The notes under the pieces: model-generated | Seen by the model: only the letters and a program-made list of their open reading frames with translations | Database searches by the model: none | What the model was told of the DNA's origin: nothing | Translations under genes and position numbers: made by a program | NCBI GenBank assembly: GCA_021803885.1 | Contig: JAJZKY010000004.1 | Span: forward strand, 1 to 23,861 | DNA from: Planctomycetota bacterium | Lineage (GTDB): Bacteria; Planctomycetota; Phycisphaerae; WQYP01; JAJZKY01 | Direction: 5' to 3' | Length of the DNA: 23,861 bases | In this document: positions 13,918-22,094 of the stretch, piece after piece | How positions within the stretch are numbered: position 1 is the stretch's first letter | How the letters are laid out: each line of letters begins with the position of its first letter

Positions 13918-16053
13918 TCACGTTCTTTGTTGTGCCTCGTCGTGCGATTCGGTCGCAAGCCTGTGCATTAGATGATCGAGATCGCGTTCAATTTCGGCGG
14001 AACTAACGGAATTCCCGGTTGCTCCACAAATCCGGTTGAGCTGCGCGCGGTAGTCATCGGCATAGGAGTTGATCATTGTTTCGAGCTTGCGAGACACCTG
14101 CTCGTTCCACAGCCGCAGGACCTGCTCATAACGATGCAACCTCTCCGTAAGCAGTGGGCCGATCCTCTGGCCCAGGGCGCTTTTCACAATTGCGAACAGA
14201 AGCTTGCGGCCCAGCCATTTCCAGTGCTCTGGATGTATTTCCACGGGCGGATCGCCAAGCTCAAATCGTGGTGCGTCGCGCAAGAACCCTTCGGCATCCT
14301 CCAGCGAAGGCACATCAGATCGGGACATCTCCAGGCCGATCTTCTGCAACATTTCAACCGCGTCCCTGGCTGACGATCGAGCATCTCCAAGAAGCCGATC
14401 GACACGCTCCTGCACCACCCGGTTGGCCCATTCAGAAAGACTGGCTCGATCAAGTGCGCCGTCCTTATTTGCAGAAATCCGTTCAGTGACCACATCCGCC
14501 AAAGCCTGCACGACAACTGCAGGACGTTCGGCAAGCTCCAGGAAACCGCGATCGAGAATCGTTCGTTGCTCCCCAATGCGGCCGCTGATCTGACGCAGGC
14601 GTTCTTCGATGCCGGTTGCATCCTGTTCGGTCATCGCTGTCTTTCGCCGATGCAGTTGATCGAGTGACGTTTGCAGAGCAGAGATGACCGATTCGCGAAG
14701 GGCCCCAACCTTGCGGGCGACAGAGGATTCACGCAAGCTACGCCCCTGATCGAAACGAGGAAGCATCTCGCGCTCGAAAAAGCTGTCGAGAAGCGCGGAG
14801 CGCTGCGGTAACGTGCTCACGGGATGTACGTCGATCTTTAACCCGAGATTCTGCTCAATCTGGCTCTCAATATAGGCAGCCACGCGATAGAGATCCTGAT
14901 TGTGCAGCAGGTCCGCTTTGCTGAGCAACAGCAGAGCGGGGATTCCGGCTTCGTAGAGCAGACGTAAGGTGCCGAGATCTTCCTCGTTGAGTGCGGTGCC
15001 CGCATCGATCAATAGGAGCGCCAGATCGCACGCCGGCAGATAGGCCATCGTTTCGGCTGCGCCTCGCTGGGCAAGTGAGCCGAGCCCTGGCGTATCAACT
15101 AGCGCGATGCCTTGCCTGAGCCGCGGTGAAGGGACTTCAACGACTGCGCGCACCACATTGCGCTGGTTGCCCGGATTGCCTTCCTCCGTAATCAGGCTGC
15201 GGAAATCCGCGACGGTGACGAGCTCATCCGTACCGCTGCCAAATGCCACTGTCGCGCGCAGTTCCGATCCGTAGCGGAGTTTCGTCGGTACAGCCGTGAT
15301 CGGATTCACGCCCACAGGAAGAACATCTGTTCCGAGTAGCGCGTTCAGCAGCGAGGACTTTCCGCTGTTCACGCGTCCGAAGAGCGCCACTTCCAGGTTG
15401 TTTTCCGCAAGGCGCGAGGCAAGTGAGGCAATACGCGGCCGGAACTCGACCAGGCCGTGCCGGGTGACGATCTCCTCGATCTCTCGAATCAGCCTCACAT
15501 CGTGCCCCGCCTTTTCCAACTGCTGCAGGCGCGCTTGGAGGTTCGCTCCAAATTCCTGGCGGATGTAGCGCTCCATGCCTTGGACGACGGAACGCAATTC
15601 ATGCACCACGCCGTTCAATTCGTCCGCGGCATTTTCCAAAACAGCTCCGGACCCGCGCATGTAGCTGGGCTTGAGCTCCTCAATAGCGATGTCGACAAAC
15701 GCCAGATGCGAAAGGATGGCGCGCGTGGCGGGAATATCGGGCGGATCGGGATGCAGGCCCTGCCATGCCAGGGCGCGCAAGAGCTGCTCGCGAACCCGGC
15801 GAATATAGTCCTCCAGCACCCGGGTTTGAGCGGGCGTCACATTGACAACATGGCGCGGAAATGGAGATTTCGATGCAGCCTCGTGCAGAATCCGCTCAAC
15901 ATCGCCAAGCAGCTTGTCGATGTGCTGGCAGGTTATGCTCAGCCGCCGCTGTTGAGCCTCGTTCAATTGGCCCGTCGGTTGCATTTTGCTCATCTCCACC
16001 AGCCGTCTGGAGATGGCTCCTCCCGCTGTATGTCCAGAGGAGCCATCGTTCAT
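13918..16053 (-). CDS. large dynamin-like GTPase (711 aa)
   Basis: The protein has a helical N-terminal region of about 215 residues, rich in heptad-like segments, then a dynamin-type GTPase domain: P-loop GRVNSGKSS (226-234), DTPG (320-323) and SKAD (378-381, in place of NKxD). A long helical trunk follows to the C-terminus, including HPEHWKWLGRKLLFAIVKSA, a possible membrane-contact segment. Such a helix-GTPase-helix order is that of full-length bacterial dynamin-like proteins. The ATG at 16053 is only weakly supported by AAGGGAA some 14 bases upstream; ATG 15993 or 15984 behind GGTGGAG are alternatives. It follows enolase by 34 bases and is followed by the Cys-rich gene after 48. It may pair with the 588-aa GTPase, as bacterial dynamins often work in pairs. 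Confidence 0.92.
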   Translation of the reverse strand: MNDGSSGHTAGGAISRRLVEMSKMQPTGQLNEAQQRRLSITCQHIDKLLGDVERILHEAASKSPFPRHVVNVTPAQTRVLEDYIRRVREQLLRALAWQGLHPDPPDIPATRAILSHLAFVDIAIEELKPSYMRGSGAVLENAADELNGVVHELRSVVQGMERYIRQEFGANLQARLQQLEKAGHDVRLIREIEEIVTRHGLVEFRPRIASLASRLAENNLEVALFGRVNSGKSSLLNALLGTDVLPVGVNPITAVPTKLRYGSELRATVAFGSGTDELVTVADFRSLITEEGNPGNQRNVVRAVVEVPSPRLRQGIALVDTPGLGSLAQRGAAETMAYLPACDLALLLIDAGTALNEEDLGTLRLLYEAGIPALLLLSKADLLHNQDLYRVAAYIESQIEQNLGLKIDVHPVSTLPQRSALLDSFFEREMLPRFDQGRSLRESSVARKVGALRESVISALQTSLDQLHRRKTAMTEQDATGIEERLRQISGRIGEQRTILDRGFLELAERPAVVVQALADVVTERISANKDGALDRASLSEWANRVVQERVDRLLGDARSSARDAVEMLQKIGLEMSRSDVPSLEDAEGFLRDAPRFELGDPPVEIHPEHWKWLGRKLLFAIVKSALGQRIGPLLTERLHRYEQVLRLWNEQVSRKLETMINSYADDYRAQLNRICGATGNSVSSAEIERDLDHLMHRLATESHDEAQQRT

Positions 16054-16087
16054 TGAACCGGCAAGCTTCCCTTCAACTGCAGGTACA

Positions 16088-17392
16088 TTACGCTTTCACG
16101 GGCTTCTTCCAGCGGTCATAGATGCTGGCGCCCGCGTAACGAGCCTTGCTCCCCAGCTCACGCTCGATTTCGAGCAGGCGGTTGTACTTCGCAATGCGCT
16201 CGCCGCGGCAGGCCGAGCCGGTTTTGATCTGTCCCATTCCGGCCGCAACCGCCAGGTCCGCGATGCTGGTGTCGTCTGTCTCTCCCGAGCGGTGCGAGAT
16301 CACCGCGCCATAGCCGTTCTCGCGCGCCATCTGAATGCAATCGAGCGTCTCAGTCACGGTGCCGATCTGGTTCAGCTTGATCAGAATGGCATTGGCAACC
16401 CCGTTCTTGATGCCCTGACGGAAAAGCGCTGGATTGGTCACAAAATTGTCGTCCCCGACAAGCTGAATCTGATTTCCCAACTCAGCCGTGATCTGTTTCC
16501 AGCCGGCGGCATCGTCTTCGGCCACGCCGTCTTCAAGCGACCAGATCTCCGGATACTTCTTGAGCCAGCTCTGCCAAAGTGCAACCAGTTCTGCCGGGCT
16601 CTTCTTGCTCTTATCCGACTTGGCAAAGACGTAATTGCCTTCGTCGAAGAATTCGCTGGCTGCCGGATCGAGCATGATCACGATGTCTTTGCCCGGCTTG
16701 TAGCCCGCCTTCTGGATGGCTTCGAGGATCAATTCGATTGGCTCCTCGTTCGACTTCAACTGCGGAGCAAATCCGCCCTCGTCGCCAACGGCCGTGCTGT
16801 AACCCTTCTTGTGCAGCACGGCTTGCAGGGAATGAAATGTCTCGGCGGCCGCGCGCAGCGCCTCGCTGAAAGACGGAGCGCCTACAGGCGAGATCATGAA
16901 CTCCTGGAAGTCCACGTTGCTGTCGGCATGTTTGCCGCCATTCAGCACATTGAGGCCCGGAGTGGGCAACAGGTTGGCGGGCCGATCCACGATGGCCGCA
17001 TAAAGCGGAACTCCACGGTCCTTCGCCGTGGCATGGGCTGCCGCGAGCGATACGCCGAGGATCGCATTGGCGCCCAACCGGCCCTTGTTTGGTGTTCCGT
17101 CCAGTTCGCAGAGTCGCTTGTCCAAAGCCTTTTGGTCATTGGCGTCCATCCCGCGAACGGCGCCCTGAATTTCCCTTTCGACATGGCTCTTCGCCTTCAA
17201 TACGCCCTTGCCGCCATAGCGTGATTTGTCTCCATCACGGAGTTCAACCGCTTCGCGCTTGCCGGTCGAGGCGCCGGAGGGAACCTTTGCGGTCGCGGCG
17301 ACGCCGTTCGCAAGAGTGACAGTTACAGCGAGCGTGGGATTCCCACGCGAATCTAGAATCTCAAGTGCATCGAGCTTGGCAATTTCAGACAT
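16088..17392 (-). CDS. eno: enolase (divergent copy)
   Basis: This 434-residue enzyme converts 2-phosphoglycerate to phosphoenolpyruvate in glycolysis. Catalytic features are present: SGASTG loop, [33 protein letters not shown], the catalytic Lys in [17 protein letters not shown] and QIKTG. Several near-invariant positions differ from standard enolases: SGETDDT for SGETEDT, CRGER for CRSER, LEDG for IEDG. It may therefore be a second, specialised enolase and not the housekeeping one. Enolase is the textbook fluoride target, and this gene sits behind a fluoride riboswitch. The ATG has only a weak GGGAAAGTG site. It heads the minus-strand operon with two dynamin-like GTPases and DUF190 genes. 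Confidence 0.96.
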   Translation of the reverse strand: MSEIAKLDALEILDSRGNPTLAVTVTLANGVAATAKVPSGASTGKREAVELRDGDKSRYGGKGVLKAKSHVEREIQGAVRGMDANDQKALDKRLCELDGTPNKGRLGANAILGVSLAAAHATAKDRGVPLYAAIVDRPANLLPTPGLNVLNGGKHADSNVDFQEFMISPVGAPSFSEALRAAAETFHSLQAVLHKKGYSTAVGDEGGFAPQLKSNEEPIELILEAIQKAGYKPGKDIVIMLDPAASEFFDEGNYVFAKSDKSKKSPAELVALWQSWLKKYPEIWSLEDGVAEDDAAGWKQITAELGNQIQLVGDDNFVTNPALFRQGIKNGVANAILIKLNQIGTVTETLDCIQMARENGYGAVISHRSGETDDTSIADLAVAAGMGQIKTGSACRGERIAKYNRLLEIERELGSKARYAGASIYDRWKKPVKA

Positions 17393-17698
17393 AGAAGTTC
17401 ACTTTCCCGGCTCATGCGGCCGAAAGGCTTGAAGCAAATGCAATGATTGCGACTGGAAGAGAGGACGTGCGAAGAGGGCGCGATCCGTTCAGGTATGATT
17501 TCTTATCCGGTTGTATCGCGAGCAAGGCGAGGGGGTTCGTTCGTGGCGCCGGAGCGCGCAGCAAGCCGTATGGCCATCGCGCGGCCGCAGCGAATCCGAT
17601 ACACAAAGTCAACAGATGCCAGGGATCTACCATGGAATCTCAATCCAACTTGTGATAGGGAATCGCGCCGCAGAGGTAGCTCCGTAACAGGATTCCCT
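17393..17698 (-). other. long eno 5' leader without gene
   Basis: About 300 bases separate the riboswitch from enolase. Next to the aptamer, AGGGAATC (17698-17691) can pair with GATTCCCT (17664-17657), enclosing a nested CTCC...GGAG/ACAGG...CCTGT alternative that begins in the aptamer's 3' strand. This may be the expression platform, but no T-run is visible. The remainder contains one 73-codon open frame (17633-17412) that I do not trust. Confidence 0.5.
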
Positions 17699-17762
17699 GT
17701 CAGGAGTCATTATCTGTCCTGCCTCTCGGATGGGACAGCGGTTAAAGGTGAACTCCCTCACC
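17699..17762 (-). ncRNA. fluoride (crcB-type) riboswitch aptamer, eno operon
   Basis: The first hairpin is GGTGAGGGAGTTCACC (17762-17747), stem GGTGA/TCACC. TTTAACCG follows, then stem CTGTCC (17738-17733) with GGACAG (17719-17714). The 3' strand ATAATGACTCCTGAC (17713-17699) pairs ACTCC back to GGAGT in the first loop (17756-17752). Order, spacing and the conserved AACCG and ATGACTCC segments fit the fluoride riboswitch. A promoter lies directly upstream (17778-17805), putting the aptamer at the very 5' end of the enolase operon transcript. Confidence 0.88.
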
Positions 17763-17777
17763 CCAACAACCTCTCAG

Positions 17778-17805
17778 TAGATACCGGAATTTGATGGGGT
17801 GTCAA
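17778..17805 (-). promoter_or_regulatory. candidate promoter for eno operon
   Basis: A perfect TTGACA (17805-17800) is followed after 16 bases by TATCTA (17783-17778). Predicted transcription start is near 17771, nine bases before the riboswitch begins. Confidence 0.55.
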
Positions 17806-17976
17806 GTGATCGCGCGCACGGCAGGATGCGCAAATGAACCAGAGTCGGAAGCGAGCCGGGACCACGTGCTCGATCGTGTTGCGTCATTTTTGGTGGTAGG
17901 ACCTCGTGCGTAGCCTTGCAATAATATATAGAACATGTCTGATCCAGAGGACGCTCGTATTTTCAAGGAGTCATTG

Positions 17977-19263
17977 ATGCGGAAATTCTCTCCCCTTTTG
18001 TTGCTTTCCACTTTTGCTGTCTGTGCGACTCTGCTTGCTGCAACACCGGCCGTTGCCGCGACCAGTGCGAACATCTGCAGCCCGCGTTCTTATGGCGCCA
18101 AAGGCAATGGCGTTACGAACGATGCTGCCGCCATTCAGCACGCGATCAATGCGTGCGAAGCCAAGGGCGGTGGCACGGTGCTGCTGACTCCGGGCACTTA
18201 TCTGAGCGGGCCGATTGTGCTTAAGAGCAACATTACTCTCGACCTCAAGAAAGGCGCCACGCTCCTCGGCTCTCCGGATTTCAAGGATTATCCGAAGATC
18301 AGCGAATTCCGCGCGCCCGGCCGGCAGGCGCTCGTCAGCGCCACGGATGCAAGTCATGTCAGCATTGTTGGCGGCGGTACGATCAATGGCAACGGCGTCG
18401 GCTGGTGGAAGGCTTTTCTTACGCATCTGGTCGCCGAAGGCAGAAACACGCATTTCACCCGCCCCCGCCTGATTGTCTTCGACCACTGCGACCATGTGCT
18501 CATCGAAGGCATCACGGCGGAGAACTCGCCCATGTGGCAGATCGTCCCCTACTACTCTGACTACGTGACTATCCGCAATGTTCGCGTTCTGGCGCCGGCT
18601 CACTCTGTCAACACCGATGCCATTGATCCGTTTGCTTCCCGGCATGTGCTCATTGAGCATGTCTACGCGAACGTTGGCGATGACGACGTGGCCATCAAGT
18701 CCGGTATGCCAAAGTCCGCTAACAACAGGGCCAGCCGCTATATTACCATCGAGGACTGCACGTTCGTGCACGGGCACGGGCTTTCTATCGGCAGCGAGAT
18801 TGCCGGAGGCGCGCAGCACATCTATGCCGACAACATTACCTTTGATGGAACCGGCAATGGTATTCGCATCAAGGCCAATCGCGACCGCGGGAACGACGTG
18901 AGCGACATTGTGTTCAAGAACATTCGCATGAAGAACGTTCCGAACGCGCTGATTATCAGTGAATTTTATCCGCACAAATTCCCGCCCAAGCCGGATCTGC
19001 CTGCGCCGGTCACGCCGCTGACGCCCCATTTCCATAACATCACCATCGAAAACCTGACAGCGATCAACAGCCGGAACGGGGCGGTCATTGCGGGCTTGCC
19101 TGAAGCGCCGATTCGTGACCTGGTGCTCGATCACGTCACGATTGACGCTCGAAAAGGGATGGTGATCAGCAACGCCCAGGTCATTGGCAAGGATCTTTTC
19201 GTGCATGCCAGTGAAGGGAAAGACATTACGACCCTGGCTGGCGCAAAGCTGTCGATGCACTGA
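17977..19263 (+). CDS. secreted GH28 family glycosidase (polygalacturonase-like)
   Basis: The 428-residue protein starts with a signal peptide (MRKFSPLLLLSTFAVCATLL, cleavage near AVA-AT) and folds as a right-handed parallel beta-helix. GH28 catalytic motifs are all present: NTD (212-214), GDDD (234-237, the DD pair), GHG (266-268, His 267) and RIK (297-299). The first motif reads NTDAIDPF where NTDGIDPD is usual. It would hydrolyse pectin-type galacturonan or rhamnogalacturonan outside the cytoplasm. ATG 17977 is set by AAGGAG (17965-17970) six bases upstream and by the signal peptide; the longer frame from 17935 is rejected. It is divergent from the enolase operon and functionally separate. 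The AT-rich run at 17921-17930 could hold its -10. Confidence 0.93.
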   Translation: MRKFSPLLLLSTFAVCATLLAATPAVAATSANICSPRSYGAKGNGVTNDAAAIQHAINACEAKGGGTVLLTPGTYLSGPIVLKSNITLDLKKGATLLGSPDFKDYPKISEFRAPGRQALVSATDASHVSIVGGGTINGNGVGWWKAFLTHLVAEGRNTHFTRPRLIVFDHCDHVLIEGITAENSPMWQIVPYYSDYVTIRNVRVLAPAHSVNTDAIDPFASRHVLIEHVYANVGDDDVAIKSGMPKSANNRASRYITIEDCTFVHGHGLSIGSEIAGGAQHIYADNITFDGTGNGIRIKANRDRGNDVSDIVFKNIRMKNVPNALIISEFYPHKFPPKPDLPAPVTPLTPHFHNITIENLTAINSRNGAVIAGLPEAPIRDLVLDHVTIDARKGMVISNAQVIGKDLFVHASEGKDITTLAGAKLSMH

Positions 19264-19951
19264 TCCTGGTGGCGAGCAAGAAGCGCCAAATGAAGGTGGA
19301 AGACCTTGGCTCCGAGGTGAGCGGCGTAATTTCCGCCGCATAATTCTGCGAAATAGCGGCCAAAGGGCGGGTCTTCCTTCCCGTGCGGCTTGGCTGGACG
19401 CCGGATTCTGGGGCTGGCGATCGTTGCGTCGAAAGCTGAAGTGTCCAAGCGGCCTTGTCAGGTGCTGAAATGAGATGGTGCTGTGTCGGGGAAACCGGGC
19501 GGAAGGGAATTGTGTCCTGCCAGCAGGAACGCGGGCAATAATCGCGTTAAATCCTCTATTTTCGCGTCGCTTGTCGTTAACCCTGCACAGTCTGCGGCTG
19601 CATGTGCAACCCCGGTAATGCGATGCGACATGGCTGCTGCGGCCGTGAGCGGTTGGACCGATCCCCATATTCTCAGATGGCGGGCGGACGGCATTGTGTG
19701 CAGTTCTCCATCGTATCTCGCTGACGTTTGCCTGTGATCCCGCTCACAGACACGGTGCTACCCCCGGCATTCATCATCCTTATGAGAACGACGTACGAAT
19801 TTGAAAGTGCCGGAATCAACGGCGTTCGCCCTTCTAAGCAAAAAATGCGCTTCCCATTGCTTTGTCAGCGTTTCGGATCTGGTGTGCAGACGATGCGCTA
19901 CCCGGCCTGAGCAAAGCAACAAGCATTGGCTTTTCGGCGAGGAGGTTCCCG
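19264..19951. other. intergenic stretch, no gene seen
   Basis: No convincing coding region or terminator is visible between the GH28 gene and the oxygenase. Open frames here lack ribosome sites and domain features. The only clear signal is the TGTGA/TCACA palindrome at 19732-19749. Confidence 0.6.
19732..19749. promoter_or_regulatory. perfect CRP/FNR-type operator palindrome
   Basis: CTGTGATCCCGCTCACAG has the exact TGTGA-N6-TCACA half-sites of a CRP consensus operator, extended by one pairing base each side. It lies about 200 bases before the oxygenase gene in non-coding DNA. A CRP/FNR-family regulator is plausible; chance occurrence cannot be excluded. Confidence 0.5.
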
Positions 19952-20695
19952 ATGCGGTATCTGAACCAGGATTGTCTGCAAAGAACTTCGAATGCGGAGT
20001 TTCGAGACCGGCGACCTTATCCGTGGGTTGCGCTTGAAGATTCTCTGACCCCGGAAGGCCACGAAGCCCTGCGTCAGAGTTTGCCCGATGTGGGGGGCTT
20101 TAATCGCATGGTCGGCATCAAGCGCGCTTACGGACAGGCCCCGCACGATCGCTACCTTCTTCATTACCGTCCGAGTCTGAATGTGTCCGCTCCCTGGGCC
20201 GAATTTATTGCGGAGCTTAAGGGCGCCCAGTACCAGTCTTTCCTGCGGCGCATGCTGGGGGCACACAACTTCATTCTTACCTTTGAGTGGTATTACGCAT
20301 GGGAAGGATGCGCCGTCTCGCCGCATTGCGATGCGGCCCGCAAGATTGCCACCCATATCTTCTACTTCAATACTGAGCAGGACTGGCAGCCTGCGTGGGG
20401 AGGCGAGATTCTGATTCTCGACAGCGGGCGGCGTTTTCGAACGCACTCCGCGCCGAGCTTTGACGATCTCGAGGTGGCGGCCAAGCTGGAGCCATGGGGT
20501 AATGAAAGCCTGTTCTTCCAGCGCACGCCTCACTCCTGGCATGGCGTGCGCCCGCTCCAATGCCCGCCGGGCAATCTGCGCAAGCTGTTCATTGTCACGG
20601 TCAACGTTCCCAATTTCCAGGTTTGGTGGCGGCAGGTACGGGGCAAGGATCCGGATGGCTTCCGGATCCGGCCGGAAAAAGCTGCCGCTGCTTGA
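19952..20695 (+). CDS. 2-oxoglutarate/Fe(II)-dependent oxygenase
   Basis: The 247-residue protein has the double-stranded beta-helix oxygenase signature: H125-x-D127 in SPHCDAARK, distal H197 in WHGVRPL, and R210 in LRKLFIVTVN for 2-oxoglutarate binding. AWGGEILIL is the typical strand before the distal histidine. The family hydroxylates or otherwise oxidises amino-acid, peptide or small-molecule substrates using Fe(II), O2 and 2-oxoglutarate. ATG 19952 is fixed by GGAGG (19941-19945) six bases upstream. It is followed after about 40 bases by the Rid-family gene in the same direction, so a two-gene unit is likely. The substrate is unknown. Confidence 0.85.
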   Translation: MRYLNQDCLQRTSNAEFRDRRPYPWVALEDSLTPEGHEALRQSLPDVGGFNRMVGIKRAYGQAPHDRYLLHYRPSLNVSAPWAEFIAELKGAQYQSFLRRMLGAHNFILTFEWYYAWEGCAVSPHCDAARKIATHIFYFNTEQDWQPAWGGEILILDSGRRFRTHSAPSFDDLEVAAKLEPWGNESLFFQRTPHSWHGVRPLQCPPGNLRKLFIVTVNVPNFQVWWRQVRGKDPDGFRIRPEKAAAA

Positions 20696-20734
20696 CAGAT
20701 AAACCTGGAATCAAAACCAAGGAGAGCGAGTTTT

Positions 20735-21247
20735 ATGAGTGTACAGGAGTCGATGGTGGAGAGCGCTCCTATCGAGCAAGCCGATGGAGAGATTTATAAA
20801 AAGGTAATCAGTGCTCCCAATGTTCTGAACGAAGCCTGGTGTTATCCGCGTCCGTCTTCATTTTCGCGTGGCCTGCGGTTGGACATCAAAGGCGTAACCA
20901 TTCTGCTGATTTCTGGCACCGCGAGCATTGATGAAAGCGGCCAGACCGTGCACCAGGGCGATTTTGGCGCCCAAACCCTGCGTACTTATCGCAATATCAC
21001 GGCACTGCTGGAAGCCGAAGGCGCGACTTGGAAAGACGTGGTGCGCACAACGTGCTACCTTCGCGATATCGAGCGGGACTATAACGCATTCAATGAGATT
21101 CGCACGCAATTCTTCGCCGAACAGGGCCTTGATCGACTTCCGGCCTCCACCGGCATCCAGGCGATTCTTTGCCGCCCGGACCTGCTGATCGAAATGGAGG
21201 CGATGGCGATCTTTGAATCGCGGTCTGCATTCGGTGGCTCGCGTTAA
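20735..21247 (+). CDS. Rid (YjgF/YER057c/UK114) family protein
   Basis: The 170-residue protein has the Rid fold: LLISGTASIDESGQTVHQGD, TYRNITALLEAEGATWKDVV, TCYLRDIERDYNAFNEIR and IEMEAMAIF. Classic RidA proteins deaminate enamine/imine intermediates using an arginine in LPARS. Here the segment reads LPASTG, without that arginine, so this is one of the other Rid subfamilies with uncertain activity. An N-terminal extension of about 35 residues is present. AAGGAG (20719-20724) lies ten bases before the ATG. Pairing with an oxygenase suggests a small catabolic or biosynthetic pathway in which a reactive intermediate is handled; that is inference. Confidence 0.88.
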   Translation: MSVQESMVESAPIEQADGEIYKKVISAPNVLNEAWCYPRPSSFSRGLRLDIKGVTILLISGTASIDESGQTVHQGDFGAQTLRTYRNITALLEAEGATWKDVVRTTCYLRDIERDYNAFNEIRTQFFAEQGLDRLPASTGIQAILCRPDLLIEMEAMAIFESRSAFGGSR

Positions 21248-21709
21248 GTGGGTGATGGGGTTCTTAGTGGGTTGATTCATGCGAAGAGCCCGGCACCGCC
21301 GATTATCACATTGATGGGATGAATAGGGATGGTGATTGCGGGGCAGTTCGGGGGATGGGCCTTAGTTAAGAAAGTCAAGCTTTCACACGCCGCTTCTACT
21401 TGTCTTGCAGGCAAGTGCAGGGATCAAGAAGGCCGCCCAAACACGTGCAAGTAGCAGCGACTGATCGTAGTCCGGAATGAGAAAGACCTTATCGCACACG
21501 CCTTAGAGCCGGAGGATGGGGTGGCTCCCTCGGCTGAGACAACCGAATAAGACACTGTTCGCCGTTCGCTGCAAATTACTCGACCGGCAGGACCACTGTA
21601 CAGCATTCTGACCGCAACCGGTGAAGCGGAAGCGGGCTCCGGTGGAGACCGACCCGCCGAGGAATTGCCGATGCCTTGGAAAACTCATGCGATAAGCTGC
21701 AGCGCAGCC
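21248..21709. other. intergenic stretch, decayed DNA
   Basis: Nothing recognisable is seen in this stretch after the Rid gene. Short frames are broken by frequent stops. It leads into the rhodanese remnant, so it may hold further decayed coding DNA, but I cannot identify it. Confidence 0.5.
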
Positions 21710-21848
21710 GCCTCCGTGTCTCGCCGGCGGGCGCAGTCAGCGGGCTGCCGAATATCTGAAGCAATCAGGCTACGATAAAGTCTCGAACCTGGCAGGCGGC
21801 ATTCGCGCGTGGGCCGAGCATATCGATCCCTCGATGCCGAAATACTAG
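21710..21848 (+). pseudogene. rhodanese domain remnant (C-terminal part)
   Basis: The plus-strand frame ending at TAG 21848 encodes CLAGGRSQRAAEYLKQSGYD and then KVSNLAGGIRAWAEHIDPSM with PKY. This is the active-site loop (C-x4-R-S) and C-terminus of a rhodanese sulfurtransferase domain, of the type also found at the end of MoeB/MoeZ-like adenylyltransferases. Upstream the frame is stopped by TAA (21693-21695). Another frame carries EELP-like residues that could be the preceding segment, which implies a frameshift. No start codon or ribosome site remains, so this is a decayed fragment. Confidence 0.75.
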
Positions 21849-21853
21849 CCGGC

Positions 21854-22094
21854 GGGGTTGGCAAGATAATAAACTGCAAGAAATTCTGTGGAAAAGAAAA
21901 TATTGATAGGGGGGTGGGTGCGCGCCAGAGCGGTGCGGACCGTGCATCCCCCTGACATTTTGCACCGGGGACCTGTCCGGCCCGGCAGTGAGGTGTATGG
22001 AAGCGGCCATGTTTTGATGGTACGCGGCGGGGCGGAAATTCCCTGCAACGGCAAGTTGATGGATTCGCGGGGGTTGGGGCGGATGGGGCTTGAC
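21854..22094 (-). repeat. dispersed intergenic repeat, copy B (inverted)
   Basis: The reverse complement matches 1992-2269 at both ends: near-identical from CGCACCCACC to GCCAACCCC (including the 29-base perfect core) and clearly similar from GTCAAGCCCC to GCTTCCA. The middle is diverged. This copy begins six bases after the stop of the rhodanese remnant. Confidence 0.75.

Noticed and set aside
17412..17633. 73-codon minus-strand frame in the eno leader
   Set aside because: No ribosome site and no domain; more likely untranslated leader.
17971..19668. Long minus-strand open frame (565 codons) opposite the GH28 gene
   Set aside because: It is Arg/His-rich antisense translation caused by high GC; the plus strand carries a signal peptide, all GH28 catalytic motifs and a good ribosome site.
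21251..21263. Fourth fluoride riboswitch (GGTGATGGGGTTC resembles the 5' consensus)
   Set aside because: There is no closing strand for the first hairpin and no GATGACNCC-type 3' strand downstream.
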